The notes under the pieces were generated by a model. The model had not been told where the DNA came from, ran no database searches, and saw only the letters and a program-made list of their open reading frames with translations. DNA of 64,000 nt from Hirschia sp964351655 (GTDB lineage: Bacteria > Pseudomonadota > Alphaproteobacteria > Caulobacterales > Hyphomonadaceae): assembly GCA_964351655.1 (NCBI GenBank), contig CAYGPD010000003.1, positions 62,001-126,000 of the forward strand, in the 5' to 3' direction. The position numbers were made by a program, and so were the translations under genes. Shown one piece after another: positions 24,750 to 33,718 of this stretch. Every line of letters begins with the position of its first letter. The stretch's first letter is position 1.

Positions 24750-25202
24750 ATGATTGATAACACAGATCGCCAAATATTGAGATTATTACAAGCAGACGCG
24801 ACTCATTCGCTCGAGACTATCGCAGCTAAAGTAAATGTTTCCGTCAACACTTGCTGGCGGCGTGTTAAACATCTTGAAGAATCCAAAGTCATTACTAACC
24901 GCGTCGCGATAGTTGATCCGCATGCTGTACAATTAGGTCAAACAGTCATGGTCGCAATTCGCACGAATAATCATTCGGCTGCATGGTTAGAAAAATTTAC
25001 GGAGAAAACCCGCGCCATTCCGGAAGTCATGGAATTCTACCGTATGGCAGGTGATGTGGACTATCTTTTGAAGATTGTTGTAAACACAGTCGCAGATTAC
25101 GACCGTGTTTACAAAATTATCATTGCAGACATGGAGATTTCAGACGTTAGTGCAACATTCGCAATGGAATGCATTAAAAACACGACTGTTCTTCCCGTCT
25201 AA
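24750..25202 (+). CDS. Lrp/AsnC family transcriptional regulator
   Basis: The 150-residue protein has the N-terminal AsnC helix-turn-helix (DNTDRQILRLLQ, AAKVNVSVNTCWRRVKHLEE) and a C-terminal RAM (regulation of amino acid metabolism) domain with M-A-G-D-V-D-Y-L-L-K-I-V. Such proteins form octamers and sense amino acids. It diverges from the cysteine synthase gene, probably its target, as in the DecR-type cysteine-response pairs. Confidence 0.93.
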   Translation: MIDNTDRQILRLLQADATHSLETIAAKVNVSVNTCWRRVKHLEESKVITNRVAIVDPHAVQLGQTVMVAIRTNNHSAAWLEKFTEKTRAIPEVMEFYRMAGDVDYLLKIVVNTVADYDRVYKIIIADMEISDVSATFAMECIKNTTVLPV

Positions 25203-25216
25203 CTCACTCCTGCTAG

Positions 25217-26161
25217 TTATTTATCCGTATCGGCGTGCGTACAACTCACTTGAATCCAACGTAAGTTCATTCCGATACGTTCAGCACCACCTTCAGCCCA
25301 AGTGTACGAAACGGCGCGGTCGTCATCGCCTTCCATGACATAAAGTGTAAGCGATGGACGGTTCGTCCCATAAGTCCACTCCACATCACGTAATTTAAGG
25401 CGTACTTTGTGCGCTGGTGTTTCATCTGTTTCTAGAACAGCTTCGCCGCCTTGGTCATGAATTTTGACACCGCGTTTGAAGTACCAGTCATTCATATCCT
25501 TACCGCTATCACCATGCTTGGCACCACGAAGAATTGCTGCCCAACACTCAAACGGACGTGCTTTTCTGAATCGAGATTCAATAGGTGCATCTTTTCCCAA
25601 ACTCGTCACCCAAAATTCTGAGTCAGATAGTGTCATTTTTACAGGTTGAGTCTCTGCTTCACCTGCATGTCGAAAGTAGGTCGCACATGCACTACCGCTG
25701 CCCGCCCCCACGAACTGATCACCCTGACGGCTCCATTCAACCACACACCCAGCAGACGCAGAGCTGCCTCCATCCAGAACACTAGAAATAGTCTGTCTAA
25801 TCGTCTTTTTATCCGCATTTATTGATAAAACATGACGCAGGCTAATCGGGTTTTCGTCTTGAAACAGTTCAGTAGATTGAAACTCAGACGGCATAGAATC
25901 TGAATCTTCTTCAGCAGAAATCGGTTGGAACTCAATGTGTTGGCGCGGTGCCAAAGAGTTCAAATCTACACCAGCATCTTCTGCAAAGAATATATGCCGC
26001 TCATTGTCCCAGCGCCCTTCAAGCAAACTAGAAAACTCGGCAAAATCTTTTTTCAACCACCCCGCAACAGCCACTTCTTCTGCTGCTGGCTCAGCTATAA
26101 TTGGGGCTGTCGTACAAGCACTCACAAAGACTGCGAACGACAAAAAGTGTTTCAATTTCAT
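25217..26161 (-). CDS. CpcT/CpeT-like lipoprotein
   Basis: From ATG 26161 with GGGAGAAG upstream, the 314-residue protein has a lipoprotein signal (MKLKHFLSFAVFVSAC, Cys16). The body shows the order expected of the CpcT/CpeT chromophore-lyase-like fold: L-L-E-G-R-W-D-N-E near residue 50, an R-H-V-L-S-I segment, G-C-V-V-E-W and C-A-T-Y-F-R. In organisms without phycobilins these proteins have no known role; a calyx-shaped binder of a pigment-like compound is possible. It follows the TonB receptor on the same strand after a hairpin. Confidence 0.6.
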   Translation of the reverse strand: MKLKHFLSFAVFVSACTTAPIIAEPAAEEVAVAGWLKKDFAEFSSLLEGRWDNERHIFFAEDAGVDLNSLAPRQHIEFQPISAEEDSDSMPSEFQSTELFQDENPISLRHVLSINADKKTIRQTISSVLDGGSSASAGCVVEWSRQGDQFVGAGSGSACATYFRHAGEAETQPVKMTLSDSEFWVTSLGKDAPIESRFRKARPFECWAAILRGAKHGDSGKDMNDWYFKRGVKIHDQGGEAVLETDETPAHKVRLKLRDVEWTYGTNRPSLTLYVMEGDDDRAVSYTWAEGGAERIGMNLRWIQVSCTHADTDK

Positions 26162-26180
26162 AATCTTCTCCCAAAACAAA

Positions 26181-26211
26181 GAAGAGACGAACCGCTAAAG
26201 TTCGTCTCTTC
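26181..26211 (-). terminator. Hairpin between TonB receptor and CpcT-like gene
   Basis: GAAGAGACGAAC and GTTCGTCTCTTC form a perfect 12-bp stem with a 7-nt loop 21 nt after the receptor stop, followed on the minus strand by TTTGTTTT. It may end the receptor transcript fully or only partly, since the next gene begins 20 nt later. Confidence 0.8.
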
Positions 26212-26231
26212 AATTTGTTATCTAACTAAGC

Positions 26232-28565
26232 TTAGAATGACTTCTTCAATGTCACACCAACTTGGCGTCCTCTAGGCATGAACACAACCGTCCCACGACC
26301 AAAGAATTTGAAGTCACCCGGATCAACATAACGGAACACATTGCTCGCAGTGTCATCATCCAAGATGTTCTTACCCCAGAAAACAAGTTGAGTACCACTT
26401 TCTTCATGGCCCAGCGTATAGCGCAAGTTCATCTTGAACATATCACCAGTTTCTTGAAGATTGTGAATCTGAGCATAACGTGAAGATCCATAGACACCAT
26501 CTACACGTATCGTGTTGTCCCAGCCGCCAACTTCAGCAAAAGTATAACTACCATTCACAGCAGCAGAGTTTTTAGATACACGCGGCACTTTGCGTCCTTC
26601 TAGATCTCCACCACCAGGTAGAGTTCCCGCATCCGTGGCGTCTGTACCCTCTTTGATTTCGCTATCAGCAGTAGCCCATGAAGCACCAACAGTGAAGTTG
26701 TCAGTGAAAGCAAAAGAAGTATCCAATTCGAAACCGTTGATTTCAGTTTCACCCACGTTCAACACAACTGTTTCTTGCGTTTGCTGCGGAGTACCTTCGT
26801 TAAAGATAACAACTTGGCTCAATTGCTGATCAGTAAGCTCAGTACGGAAAATTGCAGCAGTAAAGTTACCACGGCCATCTAGATAATCAGTTTTGAAACC
26901 AATTTCGTATTGAGTTGCAAGCTCTTCATCATACTCAAGATATGGAGCTTCATTAGGGTCATTTGGATCAACTGCTGAGTTAAATCCACCTGCCTTATTA
27001 CCGGTAGACAAGCTTCCGTATAGCAAACCGCCATTCGGCAAGGTGTAATCAGCTGTTATACGGTATGTGAAACCATCTTCTGTTTTAGACAATGTGTCAC
27101 CGACAGAGTTTCCACCCTCAACGAGCGTTGTATCCCGCTCACTTTCGTAAGCACGCCCTTCAAATCCAATAGACAATGCATCCGTTGGTGCAAATTCAAT
27201 AGAACCAAAAAGGGATTTTTCGTTGAGTTTGTTTAGTCCACCGAAACCAAGAGCGGCTTCTAGAATTGAGCGGTCAGTGTTTTCGTCTTCTTCATCATAG
27301 TAGAAAACACCTGCCAACCATTCAATTTTATCACCAACCGACCCGTTAAAACGAACTTCGTGTGACATGTACTCAGTTTTGTTACGGTCATCAGTTACCC
27401 AGTCAGAATAGAAAGATCCAAATGAGTTACCCACTATAACGGGAGAATATGACTGGTTCAAAATCGTGTGGCTTGATTCTTTAGTGTAACCACCTTGATA
27501 AAGCACTGTAATATCATCCGTGATGTCATAACTTACATCACCCCAAATACGGCTTGTTTCTCGGTCTGATCCGGCTCTAAAGTCCCAAGCTGCTAAAGCC
27601 GGTCCACGAGATAGAGTCGAATTCAATATATCGCCTTCATTAGCTGAAGTCGCGATATTTAACTCGTCTGGTGTTGGAATGACCCCACAGTAATAAGAAC
27701 GAAGAACTTCAGGACATGCCGTACCACCGGCTGCGACTGAGTTGTTAAATGCTGTGCCATATAAGTGGCCCGCGAACTGACCATCTTCATCACTTGAATA
27801 ATATCCACGGATATTTGCTTCAAATTTTGGCATGCTTTCTGGTACAAAGTTCAATGCACCATAGTAAGCTGTTGTATTTTCTTCACCAACATTACGTGCA
27901 CCGCGCGTATTGTCATTTATGTTGTCGTACTCACCACCATAGGTGTAATAGCGACCACCGATAAGACCATTTACACCGGGTAATATCTGACCAGATATAT
28001 TTCCACCAAGTTCAACTTGATCGTGCTGCGCATAAGTTGCTGAGAAATTGCCTTCAAATTCTTCTGTCGGCTTTTTAGTAAGGTAGTTGATAACACCACC
28101 ATATGTTGAACGTCCGTAAAGTGCCCCTTGTGGACCTTTAAGTACCTCTACTCGCTCAACGTTATCGAGCATTGAAGAAATTAGACCCGAGCGTACGAAC
28201 ACACCATCAATATACAAACCAACAGGTTGCGACACAGTCGCTTGGATATTTGCAACACCACGAATAACCGGGCGTTCTGATTCGCGTCCTAGGTCACCCT
28301 CAATTTGCAAACCAGGTGTAAGATCTGCAATATCTTTAGCACTGATTGCACCCGCTGCTTCAAGCATTTCAGCATTGAAAGCAGATACAGAGATAGGTGC
28401 TTCTAGGAGTGTTTCTTCTTTTTTACGACCTGTAACAACAATAGTGGATTGAATTGACTTCTTTTCCTCTGCGGCATCGCCTGCATCAGCAGCTTGCGCA
28501 AAAACAGGTTGAGCATTTGACATGACGGCAATCGCCGCAGTGGCCAATAAAACCTTCTTATTCAT
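26232..28565 (-). CDS. TonB-dependent outer-membrane receptor
   Basis: The 777-residue protein has a Sec signal peptide (cleaved after PVFA), a TonB-box-like STIVVTG near residue 40, a plug domain (E-A-P-I-S-V-S-A-F-N ... Y-I-D-G-V-F-V-R ... V-E-V-L-K-G-P-Q-G-A-L-Y-G-R-S) and a beta-barrel ending in the terminal Phe of G-V-T-L-K-K-S-F. It resembles sphingomonad and Caulobacter-type receptors for plant or aromatic compounds and sugars. It should import the island's substrate across the outer membrane. GGAGGG precedes ATG 28565. The promoter region carries two good type-1 palindromes and one stretched copy, more than any other gene. Confidence 0.95.
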   Translation of the reverse strand: MNKKVLLATAAIAVMSNAQPVFAQAADAGDAAEEKKSIQSTIVVTGRKKEETLLEAPISVSAFNAEMLEAAGAISAKDIADLTPGLQIEGDLGRESERPVIRGVANIQATVSQPVGLYIDGVFVRSGLISSMLDNVERVEVLKGPQGALYGRSTYGGVINYLTKKPTEEFEGNFSATYAQHDQVELGGNISGQILPGVNGLIGGRYYTYGGEYDNINDNTRGARNVGEENTTAYYGALNFVPESMPKFEANIRGYYSSDEDGQFAGHLYGTAFNNSVAAGGTACPEVLRSYYCGVIPTPDELNIATSANEGDILNSTLSRGPALAAWDFRAGSDRETSRIWGDVSYDITDDITVLYQGGYTKESSHTILNQSYSPVIVGNSFGSFYSDWVTDDRNKTEYMSHEVRFNGSVGDKIEWLAGVFYYDEEDENTDRSILEAALGFGGLNKLNEKSLFGSIEFAPTDALSIGFEGRAYESERDTTLVEGGNSVGDTLSKTEDGFTYRITADYTLPNGGLLYGSLSTGNKAGGFNSAVDPNDPNEAPYLEYDEELATQYEIGFKTDYLDGRGNFTAAIFRTELTDQQLSQVVIFNEGTPQQTQETVVLNVGETEINGFELDTSFAFTDNFTVGASWATADSEIKEGTDATDAGTLPGGGDLEGRKVPRVSKNSAAVNGSYTFAEVGGWDNTIRVDGVYGSSRYAQIHNLQETGDMFKMNLRYTLGHEESGTQLVFWGKNILDDDTASNVFRYVDPGDFKFFGRGTVVFMPRGRQVGVTLKKSF

Positions 28566-28630
28566 GGTATCCCTCCTCCGAGTAAGAGAAAGAGCGGTCC
28601 CTGTTACCGAGTATTCTGCCGCACTTCCTT

Positions 28631-28646
28631 GATTGGTATATCATTT
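28631..28646. promoter_or_regulatory. Type-1 palindrome, site 8 (GATTGGTATATCATTT)
   Basis: This copy lies 66 nt upstream of the TonB-dependent receptor start. Confidence 0.7.
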
Positions 28647-28803
28647 ACTCTGACGAAATCATGGCGCTTTGCAAGCCCCCTTTAGAACAGGAAATGTGCG
28701 TTTCCACATCTATTGATACCCAAAAGTCACACTTAATTTGGGGATTTAATTTGTAGTGAGGCAAAGATATTTATCATTTAAATTGATTTAAAGCTGAATT
28801 ATA

Positions 28804-28819
28804 AAAAGATATACCAATA
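28804..28819. promoter_or_regulatory. Type-1 palindrome, site 9 (AAAAGATATACCAATA)
   Basis: This second site in the receptor upstream region lies 173 bp (centre to centre) from site 8. The core GATATACC is intact and the right flank is degenerate. It may allow cooperative binding or looping. Confidence 0.55.
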
Positions 28820-28900
28820 TATGTGTTTTTATCAAAAAATATACCCACACAAAAATAATCGATCATCATCCACTTATTATTTTATCACAGCATAAAAAAA

Positions 28901-28928
28901 CTGGTCGGAAAAAATATTTTCCGACCAG
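28901..28928 (-). terminator. Rho-independent terminator after DUF1838 gene
   Basis: CTGGTCGGAAAA and TTTTCCGACCAG form a 12-bp stem with a 4-nt loop. On the minus strand seven T follow. Confidence 0.9.
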
Positions 28929-28953
28929 CTCATTAAATTAGAAGCACGAATGC

Positions 28954-29859
28954 TTATCTTTTAGGCAGTTCAATCGTACCCTCTGAGACTTCCTTATAAT
29001 ATTCCCAGCTCGTCATATTCTTACGTGGATCGCCTGCTGGTGGTGGCTCAGCGTATTCCGGGTAATGATTCTTAATTTCGTTCTTCATTGTGTCAGTCAA
29101 CTCATCAAATTGACTAAGTTTACGGCCCGCAGTGTGCATATAGAGAACACCTTCGCGACCATTCATATTCATCCATGGAAGCCAATCAGATATACGAGAC
29201 CAACCCACATTGATTTTTGCCGTGGTTGTTTTCGGATCTAACAGATCATCAGTGCGTCCAAAAAAGTTGAACATTTCTGTCGCATGATACGTCGCACCGA
29301 CTTCTTTTTGGTATTCACCGCCAAGTGGACTAGGATACCAAAGCGGGAATGTGTTGCGGTTCCACCATGTTCCGCCGCTCACAACTCCACTCCACACCGC
29401 TGGCTCACCATCACGATTGGTTTCATACATTTTGAAGTTTACTGGATCATTTGCAACGTGCTGCACCGTGACTGTTTCACCAGTCCAAGGGTTATCCCAT
29501 GTCTTCAGCACTTCACCTGTGTCTTTGTCCAGATACAGCAAGATCTCACGCGATACGAGGTGGAATCCTTTTTTACCATCTTCAGACTCAATTGTTGTAC
29601 ACTGACGGATATTCATTCCCTCAACGTCAAACATGTGCAAATCTTTTTCACCTTGGCGACGCGCATACGCGACACCATCCCATGCATAAACCGCAGGCTC
29701 ATTATCAACAGTAGAACACTGAAGCTTGCGCATTATATGTAGTGTATTCTTAGAATCCGCTGGATCTAGCAGTGGTTCTTTAGCCATACCAACACTGGCA
29801 CAGGCAGATAAAGCGACAAAAGATAAGCCAATCGTCGCCATACGGGTTAAGTTAAACAT
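28954..29859 (-). CDS. DUF1838 family lipoprotein
   Basis: I choose ATG 29859 (MFNLTRM, 301 residues) because GGAGGA lies 5 nt upstream. A lipoprotein signal (lipobox LSAC, Cys20) is followed by a DUF1838 domain: D-N-P-W-T-G-E-T-V, H-V-A-N-D-P-V-N, W-S-R-I-S-D-W-L-P-W-M-N-M, L-Y-M-H-T-A-G-R-K-L and Y-P-E-Y-A-E-P-P. The family's function is unknown, but it recurs in sphingomonad-type catabolic clusters. The protein would be anchored outside the cytoplasm. A type-1 palindrome begins 13 nt upstream of the start. Confidence 0.88.
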   Translation of the reverse strand: MFNLTRMATIGLSFVALSACASVGMAKEPLLDPADSKNTLHIMRKLQCSTVDNEPAVYAWDGVAYARRQGEKDLHMFDVEGMNIRQCTTIESEDGKKGFHLVSREILLYLDKDTGEVLKTWDNPWTGETVTVQHVANDPVNFKMYETNRDGEPAVWSGVVSGGTWWNRNTFPLWYPSPLGGEYQKEVGATYHATEMFNFFGRTDDLLDPKTTTAKINVGWSRISDWLPWMNMNGREGVLYMHTAGRKLSQFDELTDTMKNEIKNHYPEYAEPPPAGDPRKNMTSWEYYKEVSEGTIELPKR

Positions 29860-29871
29860 GCATTTCCTCCA

Positions 29872-29887
29872 AAATGGTATACCATTA
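29872..29887. promoter_or_regulatory. Type-1 palindrome, site 10 (AAATGGTATACCATTA)
   Basis: This copy has the symmetric core ATGGTATACCAT and nearly touches the ribosome site of the DUF1838 gene, so binding would overlap the transcript leader. Confidence 0.75.
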
Positions 29888-29930
29888 GGAATATGCATGC
29901 TTATCGATAAATGCCAACCCTTTTATAACG

Positions 29931-31382
29931 CTATTTAGAACTTGCAGCTACGCTTTTCCGTAACAATAGCGTCGATATTTCAAAGAATATAAAAGGAATA
30001 AATGCCCCAACCCAAGGCAAAGTCCGCGCCCAAACCGCTCCGGGGCCTGCATCAAGCACAAACTCAAACATGAGCGATAAGCCAAAACCTACAAGTATCG
30101 ACGCCAACACCGCCTCGCCGCGAGGTTCACGCCCCAATGTTCGCACTACAACCGTCGGCCCAAATGATGCACCAAGTGCAACCCATGCAAATAAGGTCCT
30201 CGCAAAAATCGATGATGGTACATTTAATGTAATCATGACAGCCGCCACACACACGACTAAAATCCCACAACGCAATGCCAAAACATCACGCCCTTTAAAT
30301 AACTTGGACACCCCAAGATCATGGCTAATTGATGCACCGGCCACCAATAGTTGACTATCCACTGTGGACATAATTGCAGACAACGTTGCAGCCGCGATAA
30401 CACCCGATAGCGCCACCGGAAGCAAATCCCCAGCAAGCGCGAAGAAAATTGATTCCGCTGCTACTTCATTTCCTAAAATAGCACGCGCTGACAATCCTAA
30501 AACAGCCATACCAGTGTACACAACCGCGCCCCAGCCAATTGCCACAAACGCACCAGTCACCCGTGATTTAGTGTCCTTTGTCGCCATAATCCAAGCCGTC
30601 AAATGCGGTTGACCTAAAGCTCCAAAACCTGTCGCAACCAGCCCTGTTACAAAGCCGGCAGCAATCCATCCTGCGCGACCGCCAAAAACATGTACAAAGG
30701 AATCTGTATTTTGCTCATGTACAATTTCAACAATGGCAGCATCTATTCCCTCAAAGCCACCCGCTTCTATAAATGCCAATGCCGGAAGCAACACCGCGAC
30801 AACACCAATTAGAACACCTTGAATCGTATCGATAACGGAAACAGCTAAAAACCCGCCAAAGAAAGTGTATGCAAGAATAATCGCCGCACCGAGCAATACG
30901 CCCGTTGGTAGACCTGTGCCAAACAAGTCATCAAAGGCAACACCCGCGCCCTGAAATTGGGACGCTACATAGTATGAAAAACAAAACGCGATCATAATAG
31001 ATGCGGATATTTTAATGAGTCCTGCTAAACGCTTATCCGCACCGTGTGCTAAAAAATCTGTTAGCGTGAGATTACCTCCTTCAAGGCTAGCACGCTGCAA
31101 TACAGGCCCAGACCACAGCCACACCACACCATAGCCAGCCAATATACCAGGCACCATCCAGACAGCAGACACACCCACTGCATACACAAAGCCAGAGAAC
31201 CCCAGAAGTACCCAAGCACTCGAGCTAGATGCAGCGTATGCAAGACCCGCAACCCACGGTCCGAGGCTTCTTCCTCCTAAGAGAAACGAATCCTCAGACT
31301 GAGATTTTCGAGCTGCCCAAAGACCTACAACCAACAACACACATGCATATATAATAAGTGTAATCAGAGCAGGCATATTCAT
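29931..31382 (-). CDS. Sodium:solute symporter (SSS family, PutP-like)
   Basis: From ATG 31382 (MNMPALITL), with AAGGA about 9 nt upstream, the 483-residue protein has 13 or so predicted helices. Family signatures are the F-L-L-G-G-R-S-L-G segment near residue 35, the unwound helix region A-S-S-S-S-A-W-V-L-L-G-F-S-G and G-F-G-A-L-G-Q-P-H-L near 225, as in PutP. It would use sodium to import an organic solute. It follows the HMG-CoA lyase gene by 24 nt on the same strand and should be expressed from the same promoter (site 11). Confidence 0.93.
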   Translation of the reverse strand: MNMPALITLIIYACVLLVVGLWAARKSQSEDSFLLGGRSLGPWVAGLAYAASSSSAWVLLGFSGFVYAVGVSAVWMVPGILAGYGVVWLWSGPVLQRASLEGGNLTLTDFLAHGADKRLAGLIKISASIMIAFCFSYYVASQFQGAGVAFDDLFGTGLPTGVLLGAAIILAYTFFGGFLAVSVIDTIQGVLIGVVAVLLPALAFIEAGGFEGIDAAIVEIVHEQNTDSFVHVFGGRAGWIAAGFVTGLVATGFGALGQPHLTAWIMATKDTKSRVTGAFVAIGWGAVVYTGMAVLGLSARAILGNEVAAESIFFALAGDLLPVALSGVIAAATLSAIMSTVDSQLLVAGASISHDLGVSKLFKGRDVLALRCGILVVCVAAVMITLNVPSSIFARTLFAWVALGASFGPTVVVRTLGREPRGEAVLASILVGFGLSLMFEFVLDAGPGAVWARTLPWVGAFIPFIFFEISTLLLRKSVAASSK

Positions 31383-31406
31383 GGGCAAGATCCTTATTAA
31401 TTGATT

Positions 31407-32339
31407 TTATTCAGCTTTCTTAAAACCAAGCGGTAACCCCGCCAATGGCGTAAACCCATATAATGCTTCATCGGGCAATCCACGTTTTAAAGTCTCACGT
31501 GTTTTCATCAGTGCATCAAGATCTATTCCTGTCTTCACACCCATAGATTCAAACATAAAAACCAAATCCTCGGTTACAATATTTCCGCTCGCGCCCGGCG
31601 CTGTTGGGCATCCTCCCAACCCACCAAGCGAAGAATCAAAAGTCACAATGCCTTCATCATAGGCCGCCAAAGCATTGGCCAAACCAAGACCTCGCGTATT
31701 GTGCAAATGCACACCTGTGAGTTTGTCAGCACCCACCGTGCCGCGCACAGCACGAATAAGTGTCTTTACAGAATTTGGATCTCCATATCCTGTCGTATCA
31801 GACACACCAACCTCATCACATCCAGCCGCCATCAAGCGTTCAGCACATTTCAAGATTGTTGATTCAGCAATTGGCCCCTCTAAGGTGCATCCAAAAGCTG
31901 TTGATAGAGACCCCTCAAAATGGGGACGCTTATCTTTAGGAAGAGAATTGATCAGATCAGCAATCGCCTTTGCTTCTTCAATCACTTGGTCGTGTGTGCG
32001 ACGAATATTTCGAATTGAATGCGTCTCACTTACCGACATAGGGAGCGTAATTTTATCCGCGCCAGAATCAATTGCCAGTTGAGCTCCTTTCAAATTTGGA
32101 ACCAAAACGGCGACTTCTAACCCCTCAACTGTCTTGGAGTGACGTGTAATCTCAGCAGTGTCTGCCATCTGCGGCAAAAGTTTAGGTGAAACAAATGAAC
32201 CGACTTCAATTTCACGAATACCACAAGCCGCCAACTCTGAAATCCATTGCTTTTTCAATTCAGTAGGCATTATTGATTTACAGTTTTGCAACCCATCGCG
32301 CGGACCAACTTCACTGATTAAAACTGTTGAGGCAGACAT
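31407..32339 (-). CDS. Hydroxymethylglutaryl-CoA lyase family enzyme
   Basis: I choose ATG 32339 (MSASTVLISEV, 310 residues) with AAGGA at proper spacing; ATG 32348 abuts the ribosome site. The DRE-TIM metallolyase shows E-V-G-P-R-D-G-L-Q-N, S-D-T-T-G-Y-G-D-P, the metal motif H-L-H-N-T-R-G and the lid G-L-G-G-C-P-T-A-P-G-A-S-G-N with the catalytic Cys. It cleaves HMG-CoA, or a closely related 3-hydroxy-3-methylacyl-CoA, to acetyl-CoA and a ketoacid. The divergent CaiB gene at 32452 could form its CoA ester. Confidence 0.92.
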   Translation of the reverse strand: MSASTVLISEVGPRDGLQNCKSIMPTELKKQWISELAACGIREIEVGSFVSPKLLPQMADTAEITRHSKTVEGLEVAVLVPNLKGAQLAIDSGADKITLPMSVSETHSIRNIRRTHDQVIEEAKAIADLINSLPKDKRPHFEGSLSTAFGCTLEGPIAESTILKCAERLMAAGCDEVGVSDTTGYGDPNSVKTLIRAVRGTVGADKLTGVHLHNTRGLGLANALAAYDEGIVTFDSSLGGLGGCPTAPGASGNIVTEDLVFMFESMGVKTGIDLDALMKTRETLKRGLPDEALYGFTPLAGLPLGFKKAE

Positions 32340-32381
32340 TTTATTCATCCTTATTTGCAGTCAGGGAGTGACCTTTTCCTA

Positions 32382-32397
32382 AAATGATATATCAATT
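32382..32397. promoter_or_regulatory. Type-1 palindrome, site 11 (AAATGATATATCAATT)
   Basis: This GRTATAYC operator lies between the divergent HMG-CoA lyase (32339) and CaiB (32452) genes. Confidence 0.72.
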
Positions 32398-32451
32398 AAA
32401 CCTGATTAAACAATCAAAACCTCCAATTTAGGTTTGATTAGGGAGAAAAAA

Positions 32452-33639
32452 ATGACAAATTCCGCATCACTCCTGTCCGGTTTGAAAGTGGTTGAATTCA
32501 CCCACATGGTGATGGGGCCTGCTGCTGGTTTGATGTTGGCCGACTTAGGGGCTGAAGTAATCAAGGTCGAACCTGTTGGTGGCGACAAAACAAGACGCCT
32601 TCGCGGATCGGGTGCCGGTTATTTTTCAATGTATAACCGTAACAAAAAAAGTTTATCAATTGACCTAAAATCAGACGAAGGCAAAGCTCTTGCTCTTAGG
32701 TTGATTGCAGATGCAGACGTTTTTATTGAAAATTTTCGTCCAGGCGCACTGGATAAACTTGGGTTTGGGTATGAGGATCTCGCCCGTTTGAACCCAAAAC
32801 TTATTTATTGTTCTGAGAAAGGCTTTCTAAACGGCCCCTATTCTCACAGAACTGCCCTTGATGAAATCGCACAGATGATGGGAGGGCTTGCCTATATGAC
32901 TGGTCCTCCAAATCGCCCATTGCGTGCAGGAGCATCCGTTATTGATGTCACTGGCGGTATGTTTGGCGCAATTGCAGTTCTGGCGGCATTGAACGAACGC
33001 CACAGCACCGGAAAAGGCAAGCATGTAAGCGCCTCCTTATTTGAAACTACAGTTTTCCTTGTTGGCCAACACATGGCGCAATTTGCCGTAACAGGCCAAC
33101 CCGCTGCACCTATGCCAGCACGTATATCAGCATGGGCTGTTTATGACGTCTTTGATGTCAAGGACGAGGAAAAAGTCTTTGTTGGAGTTGTATCCGACAC
33201 CCAATGGAAGTCTTTTTGTACAGCCTTCAAACTTGATGATTGGGCAAATGATGATCATCTTGCGATGAATAACAACCGCGTTGCAAAACGTGATGAAATT
33301 ATTCCTCGTTTAAGAGAGTTATTCCTCACTTTTTCAAAAGACGAACTTATGGCGCTTCTTGAGAAAACAGGGCTTCCTTTTGCACCCATCATGAAACCAG
33401 AGGACTTGTTTGACGACCCACACCTTTTAGAAAGTGGCGGACTCCTCAATATGACTATTCCAGATGGTGGCGACATTGCCCTTCCAGCACTACCAATCGC
33501 TGTAGATGGTCAACGTCCGGAGCTTTACCAAAACCCACCTACAATCGGTGAGCATTCTGAATCCATATTGGAATCCCTAGGCCTAAACAAACAGGACATT
33601 GCCAGATTGAAAGAAAAAGGGCTTGTCGATTTTAAGTAA
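32452..33639 (+). CDS. CaiB/BaiF family CoA-transferase
   Basis: From ATG 32452 with GGGAG upstream, the 395-residue family III CoA-transferase has L-S-G-L-K-V-V-E-F-T-H-M-V-M-G-P at its start, the E-N-F-R-P-G-A-L-D-K-L-G segment near residue 95, and the catalytic Asp137 in A-L-D-E-I-A-Q-M-M-G-G. It resembles dicarboxylate CoA-transferases such as the succinate-hydroxymethylglutarate type. Pairing with an HMG-CoA lyase gene supports a route from a free 3-hydroxy-3-methyl dicarboxylic acid through its CoA ester to acetyl-CoA; this is inference. It is the third CaiB gene of the island. Confidence 0.93.
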   Translation: MTNSASLLSGLKVVEFTHMVMGPAAGLMLADLGAEVIKVEPVGGDKTRRLRGSGAGYFSMYNRNKKSLSIDLKSDEGKALALRLIADADVFIENFRPGALDKLGFGYEDLARLNPKLIYCSEKGFLNGPYSHRTALDEIAQMMGGLAYMTGPPNRPLRAGASVIDVTGGMFGAIAVLAALNERHSTGKGKHVSASLFETTVFLVGQHMAQFAVTGQPAAPMPARISAWAVYDVFDVKDEEKVFVGVVSDTQWKSFCTAFKLDDWANDDHLAMNNNRVAKRDEIIPRLRELFLTFSKDELMALLEKTGLPFAPIMKPEDLFDDPHLLESGGLLNMTIPDGGDIALPALPIAVDGQRPELYQNPPTIGEHSESILESLGLNKQDIARLKEKGLVDFK

Positions 33640-33658
33640 TTGATCAGTCCCAAATTAC

Positions 33659-33689
33659 AAAAGCCAGTGAGATAATCTCACTGGCTTTT
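33659..33689. terminator. Bidirectional terminator
   Basis: AAAAGCCAGTGAGA and TCTCACTGGCTTTT form a 14-bp stem with a 3-nt loop between convergent genes ending at 33639 and 33719, with T-tails on both strands. Confidence 0.92.
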
Positions 33690-33718
33690 TATCTTTTCAA
33701 ACCTAATTCAGCTGAGTT

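Larger units (their letters stand above)
28566..28953. other. 388-bp intergenic region with multiple operators
   Basis: No gene is visible here. The stretch is AT-rich and holds type-1 sites at 28631 and 28804, a stretched variant AAAGATATTTATCATTT at 28764-28780 in which the half-sites are 2 bp further apart, and the terminator of the DUF1838 gene at 28901-28928. Confidence 0.7.
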
